Positions 1-7,290 of a stretch of 33,438 nt of DNA are shown here, in pieces. The stretch lies in the NCBI GenBank assembly GCA_016928415.1, contig JAFGKU010000054.1, forward strand, positions 1 to 33,438. The letters run 5' to 3'. The stretch's first letter is position 1, and each line of letters opens with the position of its first letter. The stretch comes from Spirochaetales bacterium (GTDB lineage Bacteria; Spirochaetota; Spirochaetia; SZUA-6; JAFGRV01). The notes below the pieces were generated by a model. The model saw only the letters and a program-made list of their open reading frames with translations. It searched no databases and was not told the origin of the DNA. A program made the translations under genes and the position numbers.

Positions 1-2
1 GC

Positions 3-119
3 GGGTCAACGATCCGGGTCCTGTGCGGAGGCAAGCGAAGTAGAGCCGGGCTTCCTGTGCAGCCCGACAAATGGCCTGAAAAGGTACGGCGCAAAAAACT
101 CGATAAGGACGATTATTGA
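3..119 (+). CDS. Possible C-terminal end of an unidentified protein (partial)
   Basis: The reading frame starting at base 3 is open from the window edge to a TGA at 117-119 and would give 38 residues ending in a charged tail (KWPEKVRRKKLDKDDY). Its stop lies just at the -35 box of the promoter at 116-144, which fits a gene ending before a new transcription unit. Another frame (base 1, stop at 130-132) is also open, so the assignment rests only on the more protein-like composition. The family is not recognised. Low confidence. Confidence 0.25.
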   Translation, partial: GSTIRVLCGGKRSRAGLPVQPDKWPEKVRRKKLDKDDY

Positions 120-144
120 CAAAGAATCATAAATTGTGTATATT
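116..144 (+). promoter_or_regulatory. Near-consensus sigma-70 promoter
   Basis: A perfect -35 box TTGACA (116-121), a 17-base spacer and a -10 box TATATT (139-144) are visible. Transcription should start near 151. It points into a region with no obvious gene, and the first well-supported start codon downstream is at 588. Confidence 0.75.
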
Positions 145-587
145 ATCATCCACGGTGCTCTAATGAAACATTGGCTCCGCTTTTTCAGAGTGTTTTTCGC
201 AAGTATTATTTCCGTAATTTTTTATTTTTTTCCGCGTAACGAGACCGGGTTTTACAGTCCCCGGTCATTTACGGATGATGTGCCGGCCATAATAGAGGTA
301 ACCTCTGCCATCGCGGGGACATCTTCTTACCAGCCGGGAGAACAATGCAGGGTCCATAGAAAATTATTGTATTTTTTCTTGTTTTTTGTTTCCAGTCCGT
401 CCGTTCTGGGAAAAAACCGGGTTACCTGGCCGTTTGAATTCCGTTTCCATCCATTACTCTTTAAGCCTTTCCGCAGAAACAGCCTCTTCCTGCCGCGTGA
501 GCAGATACCGTAAATGGTGTATTTTAAAGCATTTAAAACAAAACATCGGTATTTTGTTTGATTGTGTTCTCGTTGGAGGAAAATTTT
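145..587 (+). other. Long leader or non-coding stretch downstream of a strong promoter
   Basis: About 440 bases lie between the promoter and the small protein gene at 588. A reading frame spans most of it, but it begins inside the promoter, lacks a ribosome binding site and has a Phe-rich composition caused by T-runs, so I do not call it coding. Two structured spots are visible: a 7-base-pair hairpin (GACCGGG at 243-249 with CCCGGTC at 260-266) and a perfect palindrome at 294-306 (AGAGGT-A-ACCTCT). No motif of tmRNA, RNase P RNA, SRP RNA or a known riboswitch was recognised. It may be a 5' leader or a small RNA. Confidence 0.35.
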
Positions 588-755
588 ATGACTGTGACAA
601 ATTTGGTCATCGCTTTATCGGTCATTGGCGGGGCTTTATTTTTCGCGTATCTTATACAATGGATACAGAACAGGTTCACGATGGAGGATAATAAAAAGGA
701 TAAAGACACCGAAACCAAGGCCGCCGAAAAGGGACATAACGGCTTAGCGGGATGA
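588..755 (+). CDS. Small single-span membrane protein, 55 aa
   Basis: This short gene starts at ATG 588 with a good Shine-Dalgarno sequence (GGAGGA at 575-580, 7-base spacing). The product has one hydrophobic helix (about residues 5-24, around VIALSVIGGALFFAYLI) followed by a short, highly charged tail rich in Lys, Asp and Glu, so it should sit in the inner membrane with a roughly 30-residue soluble tail. Translation from the in-frame ATG at 558 is less likely because it has no ribosome binding site. It is followed immediately by an intrinsic terminator, so it forms the end of a transcription unit that probably begins at the promoter at 116. The family and function are unknown. Confidence 0.6.
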   Translation: MTVTNLVIALSVIGGALFFAYLIQWIQNRFTMEDNKKDKDTETKAAEKGHNGLAG

Positions 756-764
756 TTTACAGGG

Positions 765-800
765 GCATCTGCCGCTTCAAAGCGGTAGATGCTTTCTCTT
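765..800 (+). terminator. Intrinsic terminator
   Basis: A 13-base-pair stem (765-777 with 780-792, one G-T wobble) is followed by TTTCTCTT. It lies 10 bases after the stop of the small membrane protein and separates it from the convergent VWA gene. There is no T-run on the other side, so it acts mainly on the plus strand. Confidence 0.75.
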
Positions 801-827
801 CCATTGGATTTTTCAATCGCTGCCGCA

Positions 828-1613
828 TCAAAAAAACGAGTTGGACGGCCCGACCTGGGACTGGCTTGTCCTGATGATGGACTTGCTTACCAGGTTCATC
901 GTTTTCCTGATTTCACTTTCCGTCGCCTGGGTTGTCAGCATGTTCGGGTAGCCGACCTTTTTGGCAATGGCATCGAGGTTGTCCTCATGGCTCTGCTTGT
1001 AACCCACGTAGACGAGGTAAAACATTTCTGATTTCAGGAAATCCTCGGAAAGCAGCTTTACATCCCCGGCCTTGTGCTTTTTCGAATCATTGTCATCGCC
1101 GTCCGAAAATACGCATACAATGCATTTTGTCCTGATTCCGCTGTCATTCAAGCTTTTCGTATAAGCCCTGATAGCGGTCATCGCCTCGACCATGGCATCG
1201 TATAACGCGGTGGAACCGCCTTCGGCCAGGTAGTCGTTATTGATCGGCCCGATGTCCGTCACTTTCTTGAAGCCGTAGAGGATCTGCTGCGCAGCCGCGA
1301 AAGTCCGTGTGCTCACGAGCATGCTGCCTGCCTGCTTCGAATCATTCAGGGCCTTGATCAGGGTGTCATAACTCTGTCTCACCGTTTTTTCGTGGGGTTT
1401 CATGGAGTACGAGGCGTCAAGAATTAATGAAACGACGGTAACGTCATCCGTCTCAATTTCATCGATGGCGGTCCCGGTACAGCCCACGATGTTCGTATCG
1501 TTCAAGCTGTTGATCATCACCTCGCTTACCTCCCGGCTCATCTCGCCGTCATTGACGGCCGAATTGAACAGGTTTTTTATGTCATCGGCCGAGTTAATAT
1601 TATTGGAACTCAT
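828..1613 (-). CDS. von Willebrand factor A (VWA) domain protein, YegL/TerY-like, 261 aa
   Basis: This is a cytoplasmic VWA-domain protein with no signal peptide or membrane span. The metal-ion-dependent adhesion site is complete: D66-x-S68-x-S70 in DASYS, T135 in GGSTAL and D171 in SDGDD. The domain covers about residues 58-250, with a short N-terminal helix region. Such soluble VWA proteins (YegL/TerY type) act as metal-dependent protein-binding scaffolds and are commonly encoded with a PP2C phosphatase and a Ser/Thr kinase, as here. The start is supported by GGGAGG just upstream (revcomp of 1620-1626). It is the last gene of the minus-strand run, 16 bases after the nicotinamidase-like gene. 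The binding partner is unknown. Confidence 0.85.
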   Translation of the reverse strand: MSSNNINSADDIKNLFNSAVNDGEMSREVSEVMINSLNDTNIVGCTGTAIDEIETDDVTVVSLILDASYSMKPHEKTVRQSYDTLIKALNDSKQAGSMLVSTRTFAAAQQILYGFKKVTDIGPINNDYLAEGGSTALYDAMVEAMTAIRAYTKSLNDSGIRTKCIVCVFSDGDDNDSKKHKAGDVKLLSEDFLKSEMFYLVYVGYKQSHEDNLDAIAKKVGYPNMLTTQATESEIRKTMNLVSKSIIRTSQSQVGPSNSFF

Positions 1614-1629
1614 GGTTTTCCTCCCTTTC

Positions 1630-2553
1630 CTATAAAATTTGATCCGTGCTCTTCACTATATTCAGGCCTTTTTTCCTGAAATCATCGAATTCCTTCTGTG
1701 CAATGGCTTCGAAATCAATCGTGGGATGTTTGACGGAACTCATGCAGTCTTCAAGAACGTAAATTTTTGCCAGTGTTTCGCTCTGGTCCGCGAAAAAGTC
1801 CACCAGCTGGCGTATCGATTCCAGGACGCAGTGGCTTTTCGCCTCGCCCATGATCACGATTTTGTCGTGTTTGTCCAGTATCTGGAGAAAGGCCGTGTTG
1901 ATTCCGCCGCGCGGGTTCTTGGGCACCTTTACCTCGGGCGAGAAAACGCCGTACATTTCACTGTCGGGAATATCCCCCTTTACCTGGAAACTTGTCTGTG
2001 ATTTTCTGGAAACGGCGTGGAAATAACAAATTTCGTAGAGGGCGGGAACTATGGCGTGACCCGGCGTACCGAGCATTGTATGCTCCGGCCAGATGCACAA
2101 AGGCTTGTTGGCATTCGTTTCCAGGTTCCTTATGTAATCGAGGCTCCATACGGGATTCACCACCGGCTTGTATTTCCCCGCCTCGACATCCTTTGTCGTG
2201 ATGATCGTGAAGGGGGGAGGGTAGTTGTCCTTGTCGTCCAGCCACCAGAGTCCGTAGAAGATCTGGTACGCGATATGCGTATCGAGGGTCGGGTAGACGG
2301 ATGTTATCCTTTCGAAATTGTTCAGTATGAAACTGATTGAATTGGCTATGTCATTTTCCGCGTTCGGTACGTAGAGGGAACCCAGTTTGTTGCAGAAATC
2401 TATCTGGAAATCAATCAACAGGGCGGCCACTTTCGTTTTATCCTGGGTTGACGGCTTGACATCCGCCTGCACCGCTTCCTCCTTGACGGCCTGAAGCCTG
2501 GGCAGGTAAATTTCACCGATTTTTTTGTCATCATAAAATTTGGGATTTATCAT
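1630..2553 (-). CDS. Nicotinamidase-like cysteine hydrolase (isochorismatase fold), 307 aa
   Basis: The protein has the catalytic triad of nicotinamidases: D48 in LLIDFQ, K192 in QVKGD and C242 in KSHCV. It also has the metal-site signature: D91-x-H93, and H158 in WPEHTMLGTPG, which closely matches the WPxH...GTxG motif of PncA-type enzymes. It is therefore likely to hydrolyse nicotinamide or a related small amide. At 307 residues it is about 100 longer than typical PncA, with a 40-residue N-terminal extension and an insertion around 95-150. Its ribosome binding site (AAAGGAG) is built from the last codons of the kinase gene just upstream, so translation is coupled. Sitting between the kinase and the VWA gene suggests it is part of that signalling module rather than routine NAD salvage. 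The substrate is not proven. Confidence 0.8.
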   Translation of the reverse strand: MINPKFYDDKKIGEIYLPRLQAVKEEAVQADVKPSTQDKTKVAALLIDFQIDFCNKLGSLYVPNAENDIANSISFILNNFERITSVYPTLDTHIAYQIFYGLWWLDDKDNYPPPFTIITTKDVEAGKYKPVVNPVWSLDYIRNLETNANKPLCIWPEHTMLGTPGHAIVPALYEICYFHAVSRKSQTSFQVKGDIPDSEMYGVFSPEVKVPKNPRGGINTAFLQILDKHDKIVIMGEAKSHCVLESIRQLVDFFADQSETLAKIYVLEDCMSSVKHPTIDFEAIAQKEFDDFRKKGLNIVKSTDQIL

Positions 2554-2556
2554 GTT

Positions 2557-4422
2557 TTACACTCCTTTTTGTTTCGATCTCAGGAAAATAATATTCTTGT
2601 CGGAAACGGAAAGAATTCCGTCCCTGAAAATTGAGAGCTGTGATTCCGCATTGACGTACTCGGCGGTAAGGCTTCTTAATGTGAGTTTGCCGTTTCGTTC
2701 AATTATCATCCCCGCCTCGGTGGGGTGGAGAATAGTCCGGCCGGAGAGCGTCTTGCCATGGATGTTTTTCAACAATTCGGAATTGAGAGATTCCTCCTCC
2801 TTTTGTTCCAGTATATTACCCCCGTCGTCTACCAGGAACAAATGCGAATATGTCCGTCCCTGATCCATTGTTTTCCGGAGGAAAAGGACGCATGCCTGCG
2901 TAAACCGGGCATCCCATTCAATCAATTTCCCCTTTACGGGCGGCAGGTCTATTTCATACCTTCCCCTTTCGGAAAAGACGAAATGATGATATTTACTGAA
3001 AATACGGAAAAAGCCTATCCCCAGGTCCCTGTCGCCGACAGCGCACCATGTCTGGTTTTCCATGGCGGATTCGATTCCTTTTTCCACGATCTCATTGTTC
3101 TGGATACGTCCCTGCATCAGCATTTTGTCCGTCAGCCTGTAAAAAAACTTTTCACTTGTGGCCGTGACCGGTTCGTCATCGTAAAGGAGGGTGTGCGTTT
3201 TTGCCACGGGCTTGATTTTTTCACCCGCGCAGTCGAAAACCAGGAGGTCCGTTCCCTCGGCGGCGGTCAGGTAATGATCGAAGGTGCCGTATCTGAACCC
3301 CCTGGCGTGACCATCCCACATTTTCAGCGACCTCTTCTTCGTCTGGGTGATGAGGTGGAGGGTGGTGCGTTCGCCGTCAAACTCCACTATGGCGACAGTA
3401 TTTCCCCTGATGGCGTGGTACAGAATGGCCCCTTCCGTTTTGAACAGTTCCTCTACGATAATTTCGTTTCCGTCCAGGTCCTTCTTGCTGATAATGTAAC
3501 TCAAGTCTACGGCGGTAATCGGGGCGGCTTTCTGGCAGCCCGGGCATTTGATTCTGCTTGTATGGAAATAAAGGCCGCATTTGGGGCAGCATTTAAAGCT
3601 TTTGATATGCGCTTCCAGGACGGACGGGGAAAGGCCGGGCCTTTTCCCGTCGTGGAACACCGTGTTGAAATAATCGAGCAGATCGTCGCTTAAGCTGTCC
3701 GGCGGAAGGGCGATCCTGGGGTATATGACTTCACTGTCAAAAACGGTTATACGGTTGACGATCCTGTCAAACGCCCTGGGCACCTTTTTATGGATACCCC
3801 CGTATGGATGAACAAGAAGAAGACTCTTGAAAAGCATGACGGCAAAGGAATAATAATCGGTGCCTAACGAGAACAATGGTGCGGCCGACAGGTCTTTGCC
3901 GTATAATTCGGGCGCGATGAACGCATCCGTTCCTACCGGGCACGGGTAACCGGCAAACTGGTAGGAATCCACGTCTATGAATATGGCCGAAAGCTTGGCG
4001 TTAAAAAGAATATTCAGGTCGTTCAGGTCGCCCACGATGATGCTGGAGGAATGCAGCAGGCCAAGGGTGAGCCTGGCATTCAGGAAAATGGTAATGATAT
4101 CGTTTGTGGATATTTGTTCCGCAGACCTGTAAAGCCTGTTGGAGAGTTTCATGAATTCCGTGCATTTCGGCGCCAGCGGCATGGCAAAACCGATGACTTT
4201 TCCCTGCCTGTTTTTGACAATATCGATCGGGGCAGCCACATTTTCAGGGAGGTTGAATCCGGCTTTTAGGAAATCTGCCAGTTTTGCGGCACGTTCCTTT
4301 GTCGGTACATGGTAAATTTTAAAGGCCAGTTTGCCGTGTTTGACCACGATGGCTTCCCCCCCGGCGCCGACGGGATTTTTTTTGTCAATATCAATTTCTT
4401 CGCCCCGGAAAATGACTTTCAT
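2557..4422 (-). CDS. Ser/Thr protein kinase-like protein with zinc ribbon and C-terminal repeat region, 621 aa
   Basis: The N-terminal part (about 1-270) is a divergent eukaryotic-like kinase. It has a glycine-rich loop GAGGEA (19-24), ATP-binding K35 in AFKIY, a catalytic loop VGDLNDLN with D132 and N137, a metal-binding Asp in IDVDSY (150-152, replacing DFG) and an APE motif (170-172). The HRD histidine is missing, as in the YegI-type family. A zinc ribbon follows (C279-x2-C282, C293-x2-C296). Residues 310-621 hold repeated beta-strand-rich segments that could form a propeller-like sensor domain. No membrane span is seen, so it is cytoplasmic. Its start overlaps the PP2C stop (ATGA at 4419-4422), which indicates a kinase/phosphatase pair acting on common targets. 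Confidence 0.85.
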   Translation of the reverse strand: MKVIFRGEEIDIDKKNPVGAGGEAIVVKHGKLAFKIYHVPTKERAAKLADFLKAGFNLPENVAAPIDIVKNRQGKVIGFAMPLAPKCTEFMKLSNRLYRSAEQISTNDIITIFLNARLTLGLLHSSSIIVGDLNDLNILFNAKLSAIFIDVDSYQFAGYPCPVGTDAFIAPELYGKDLSAAPLFSLGTDYYSFAVMLFKSLLLVHPYGGIHKKVPRAFDRIVNRITVFDSEVIYPRIALPPDSLSDDLLDYFNTVFHDGKRPGLSPSVLEAHIKSFKCCPKCGLYFHTSRIKCPGCQKAAPITAVDLSYIISKKDLDGNEIIVEELFKTEGAILYHAIRGNTVAIVEFDGERTTLHLITQTKKRSLKMWDGHARGFRYGTFDHYLTAAEGTDLLVFDCAGEKIKPVAKTHTLLYDDEPVTATSEKFFYRLTDKMLMQGRIQNNEIVEKGIESAMENQTWCAVGDRDLGIGFFRIFSKYHHFVFSERGRYEIDLPPVKGKLIEWDARFTQACVLFLRKTMDQGRTYSHLFLVDDGGNILEQKEEESLNSELLKNIHGKTLSGRTILHPTEAGMIIERNGKLTLRSLTAEYVNAESQLSIFRDGILSVSDKNIIFLRSKQKGV

Positions 4423-5162
4423 TCCCTGTATTCTCCCGTTCGTTCGAACACCACGATTGAAACGTCATCGTAAAAAATTTTTTCTTTTATCTGGATTACA
4501 TTCAGTCTTCGCTGAAGCTGCCGTCTGGTTTTCCCGAAGATTTCGTCAATCCTTCCGGCTGAAACGACGGGTTTCAGCCCGTCCGAGGCAATGGCGATTC
4601 TTCTTAACGCATTGGCATCAAGAAATTCCACTTTTAGATCGTCGAAATTATAATCATCGAAATCCATGTACCCAGACGGTACCACCCTGTAGGCAAGGTA
4701 ATTGGGACGGTTGTCCTGATCGATTATGTTTACGGATTCATCGGTAATGATGATCCCGTCCCCGGAACTTCCAATGACTGCCCGTTCACCTTCAATAACG
4801 CAAAAAACAAATGTGGTAAGAAGAAAATTCCTTATGAATTCCGTTTTCAGATTTTCCGAGGAAAAGTTCAATATGTCCAGAAGACGGTTAAGGAACCGGC
4901 ATGATGCAGACTTAATTTCATCCTTGAAAGCATCGACCGCGTTCAAATCCGCCCTGTTCAGTTCATTGATAATGAAGTTCCCGAGAAGGGCGGCGCCCGT
5001 TTCGGAAAATTCGCCTTCGCCGCATCCGTCACATACAACGCCGGCCACCCGCTTGCCGGAAGTATAACGGCAATAATCCTGGCGGTTTCTTTTTGACAGT
5101 TCGTGGTCCCTGCCAAGGATAAGTGCTTTATTTACAGTCCAGGCATTGTTCTCCATTCCCAT
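4419..5162 (-). CDS. PP2C-family protein phosphatase, YegK-like, 247 aa
   Basis: A metal-dependent Ser/Thr protein phosphatase of the PP2C family. The conserved acidic metal ligands are visible: D45-G46 in VVCDGCGEG, SGDG at 133-136, D194 in ASDG and D232/D233 in YDDVSIVV. The length is normal for the soluble, single-domain bacterial form. It overlaps the kinase gene by 4 bases and probably reverses its phosphorylation. Start choice: ATG 5162 or the in-frame ATG 5156; neither has a strong ribosome binding site (a weak GGGA precedes 5156). The 48-base gap to the upstream glycosyltransferase gene is the largest inside this seven-gene run, so a separate promoter is possible, but no good one was found. 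Confidence 0.85.
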   Translation of the reverse strand: MGMENNAWTVNKALILGRDHELSKRNRQDYCRYTSGKRVAGVVCDGCGEGEFSETGAALLGNFIINELNRADLNAVDAFKDEIKSASCRFLNRLLDILNFSSENLKTEFIRNFLLTTFVFCVIEGERAVIGSSGDGIIITDESVNIIDQDNRPNYLAYRVVPSGYMDFDDYNFDDLKVEFLDANALRRIAIASDGLKPVVSAGRIDEIFGKTRRQLQRRLNVIQIKEKIFYDDVSIVVFERTGEYRE

Positions 5163-5210
5163 TAATTCTATAATTTAAGGGGATAAAATCAAGATGGCAT
5201 TGAATAATCT

Positions 5211-6464
5211 TCAGGACAAACCGTCGGGAAGCAGTATTTTTAACTGCCGTTCCAGGACCTTGTATGAAAAATTCCTGGAGGCAATCTTAAAGTTATTATC
5301 AACCATATTTTGTCTTTTTTTCTCATCGGCAAGGACCGCCCGCACGTTTTCCACATCTTCGTCCGTTATGTACGTGTCCATGACAACAGCCTGGAAGCCG
5401 AGAGGTTCAATATCCTGCTGATAAATGGCGTAACGGTTCACCAGGAACGGTTTTTTATAGTAGACCGTTTCCAGGAAAGCATTGCCGAACCCTTCGTAAG
5501 TAGAAGGGTAGGTAATGAAGTCCGCGTGAAGGTATATATCGGTCAAGGAATAAACTTTCCTTCCGTCATCCGTCTTTCCCCGTTCGCTGCCGACAAGTTC
5601 CGGTTTGATTATGACATTCACGTTAAGCAGGTTGGCGTAGGAGATGACCCTTTCGTAGTATTGGGTGCCTTCGTCCCTTTCCTGGTGGCTGATCAGAATT
5701 TTGATCCTGTCATCCTTCAGCCTGCTGACCAGCTCGATTGCATGCTCGATGCCCTTCCTCGCGATGATCCTGGTCGGCTGAAGGAAAAAGATGTCCGAAT
5801 CTTTCAATCCGAAACTTTTTCTCAAGCCCCTGTTGTAATCGTCTATTCCCGGTATGGGAGCCGAATAATCGAAGACGTTCGGAATAATGAGCGAGGATAT
5901 GCCGCACCTGTGGCTCAGGGCCTGGCATGCTGCCGTGTTGATGACAACGTGTAAAACGGACGGGAGACGGGGAGGAAACGCCATCGTGATGTAGTCGGTA
6001 ACGGAATTGACGATAAACCGCTGCCTTTCCCAGACAAAATCGTGATGGTGGGCTATCGTGAAAATTCCCGTTTCCGCTATCACCTCCGTTATGGCCAGTC
6101 CCAGGGGAATATTGATGGGAATGGTCAGGGCGTTTTCAACGATTAATAAATCGATTTTATAATTGCGGATGAAATCGTAAATGTGTTTTTTGAAATATTT
6201 CCTGAACTGCTGGATTTTCTGGGTAAGGGCCGTACTTCTTGTTGATTTTCCATAGCATTCCGAATGCAGCTGCTTTATTTCCGGGTGATTGAAAAAGGCC
6301 TCGGGCACCACCATGGATCGTTCCTTCCGCCAGTCGGAAAGCCCGGAGAAAAAATAACATTCGTATCCTATTGATTCCAGGACCGAAACCCACTTCGATG
6401 TTTCCAGCGAAACCCCGTCAATTCCCTGAAAACGTGTTGATATAAAACCAATTCTTTTAGGCAA
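5211..6464 (-). CDS. Glycosyltransferase, GT4-like (GT-B fold), 417 aa
   Basis: A retaining GT-B glycosyltransferase. The N-terminal acceptor domain starts with IGFISTRF...GIDGVSLET, and the C-terminal nucleotide-sugar domain carries LQPTRIIARKGIE and the EX7E motif (E324 and E332 in YEGFGNAFLE). No signal peptide or membrane span is present. Translation starts at TTG 6464, and the ribosome binding site AAGGAGG overlaps the last codons (Ser-Arg-Arg) of the HAD gene, giving tight coupling. Sharing a locus with a HAD hydrolase, another GT4 enzyme and a divergent GpgS suggests addition of a second sugar to a glucosylglycerate-type acceptor, as in mannosylglucosylglycerate synthesis. The donor and acceptor cannot be read from the sequence. 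Confidence 0.8.
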   Translation of the reverse strand: MPKRIGFISTRFQGIDGVSLETSKWVSVLESIGYECYFFSGLSDWRKERSMVVPEAFFNHPEIKQLHSECYGKSTRSTALTQKIQQFRKYFKKHIYDFIRNYKIDLLIVENALTIPINIPLGLAITEVIAETGIFTIAHHHDFVWERQRFIVNSVTDYITMAFPPRLPSVLHVVINTAACQALSHRCGISSLIIPNVFDYSAPIPGIDDYNRGLRKSFGLKDSDIFFLQPTRIIARKGIEHAIELVSRLKDDRIKILISHQERDEGTQYYERVISYANLLNVNVIIKPELVGSERGKTDDGRKVYSLTDIYLHADFITYPSTYEGFGNAFLETVYYKKPFLVNRYAIYQQDIEPLGFQAVVMDTYITDEDVENVRAVLADEKKRQNMVDNNFKIASRNFSYKVLERQLKILLPDGLS

Positions 6465-6468
6465 TTCA

Positions 6469-7266
6469 TTACCTCCTTGAATTCTTCACAATTCCCTGCA
6501 GCTGGGTTATATCCGTTATCATGTATTGCGGCTTCTGCCCCGGTTGCCGCGGCAGCCGCGCAGCGCGCCATCTTTTAAATATATTCATGTCACGACAGTA
6601 AAACACGGAAATAAATCCTTCCTCGTTTGAGGGTCCGATATCCGCCTCCAGGTCATTACCCACAAAAAGGCATTCCGACGGGGAGATGTTTTTTTCAGCC
6701 AGGTTGTCTATGGCTTTCCTGAACATGATGCGTCCGGGTTTGGCTTCCCTGAACCTGAATGAAAAAAAAGTCAGTTCTTCCCTGAAATTCATTTCCGGAA
6801 GGGATTTATTAAAGAGATCTTTGAAAACATCGATTGTATAGAATTGGGCGTTTGATATAATGCCCAGGTATAATCCCCATTCATTGAGAATTTGCAGCGT
6901 CTCCTCGGTTCCTTCCCGCAGGTAAACGGGATTCATGATACTTTCAAATTCCGAGGCGAACTGTTTTGCTTCCGATGCGGAAATACCAAGAAGTTTTTTC
7001 CACAGGTTTTCCACGACTATTTCAGGATGGGCCGTATGTTTTTTTTGTACTTTATGTTCCTTGCGAACCTCGCTTATGAAATCAATGATTAATTGGCGGC
7101 CCGATAAGTTGCCGCCGTATTTTTTAACCAGGTTATCTATTCGCGGTTTCGTTTTTTTATACTTTTCCAGCAGGGACATGCGGGGCATTTCCTGGATAAA
7201 CAGTGTGCCGTACAAATCAAAGAGGGCCGCTTTTACCGGAACGGAATGTTTTTTTATTCTGGCCAT
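6469..7266 (-). CDS. HAD-superfamily hydrolase, 265 aa
   Basis: A haloacid dehalogenase-superfamily protein with all four motifs: nucleophile D17 in FDLYGT, ISNA (motif II), the Lys in AKPG (motif III) and VGNDLEADI (motif IV). A helical cap lies between motifs I and II. The residue two after the nucleophile is Tyr rather than the Asp typical of phosphatases (DxYGT), a form also found in haloacid dehalogenases, so a phosphatase role is plausible but not assured. In this context it could remove the phosphate from a glycosyl-3-phosphoglycerate intermediate. It lies 24 bases after the upstream GT4 gene and 4 bases before the next one, so it is part of an operon. Confidence 0.8.
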   Translation of the reverse strand: MARIKKHSVPVKAALFDLYGTLFIQEMPRMSLLEKYKKTKPRIDNLVKKYGGNLSGRQLIIDFISEVRKEHKVQKKHTAHPEIVVENLWKKLLGISASEAKQFASEFESIMNPVYLREGTEETLQILNEWGLYLGIISNAQFYTIDVFKDLFNKSLPEMNFREELTFFSFRFREAKPGRIMFRKAIDNLAEKNISPSECLFVGNDLEADIGPSNEEGFISVFYCRDMNIFKRWRAARLPRQPGQKPQYMITDITQLQGIVKNSRR

Positions 7267-7290
7267 GTGTGCATTATCCTTTCCTTCGTT

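Noticed and set aside
136-513. A 125-codon plus-strand reading frame near the window start
   Set aside because: It begins inside the -10 region of the promoter at 116-144, has no ribosome binding site, and its Phe-rich composition follows from T-runs.
1630-2553. Assignment as the ordinary NAD-salvage nicotinamidase pncA
   Set aside because: The catalytic residues fit, but the protein is about 100 residues longer than usual and sits inside a signalling module, so no gene symbol was given.
6469-7266. Naming the HAD protein as glucosyl- or mannosylglucosyl-3-phosphoglycerate phosphatase
   Set aside because: The motif is DxYGT instead of the usual phosphatase DxDGT, so only superfamily membership is supported.
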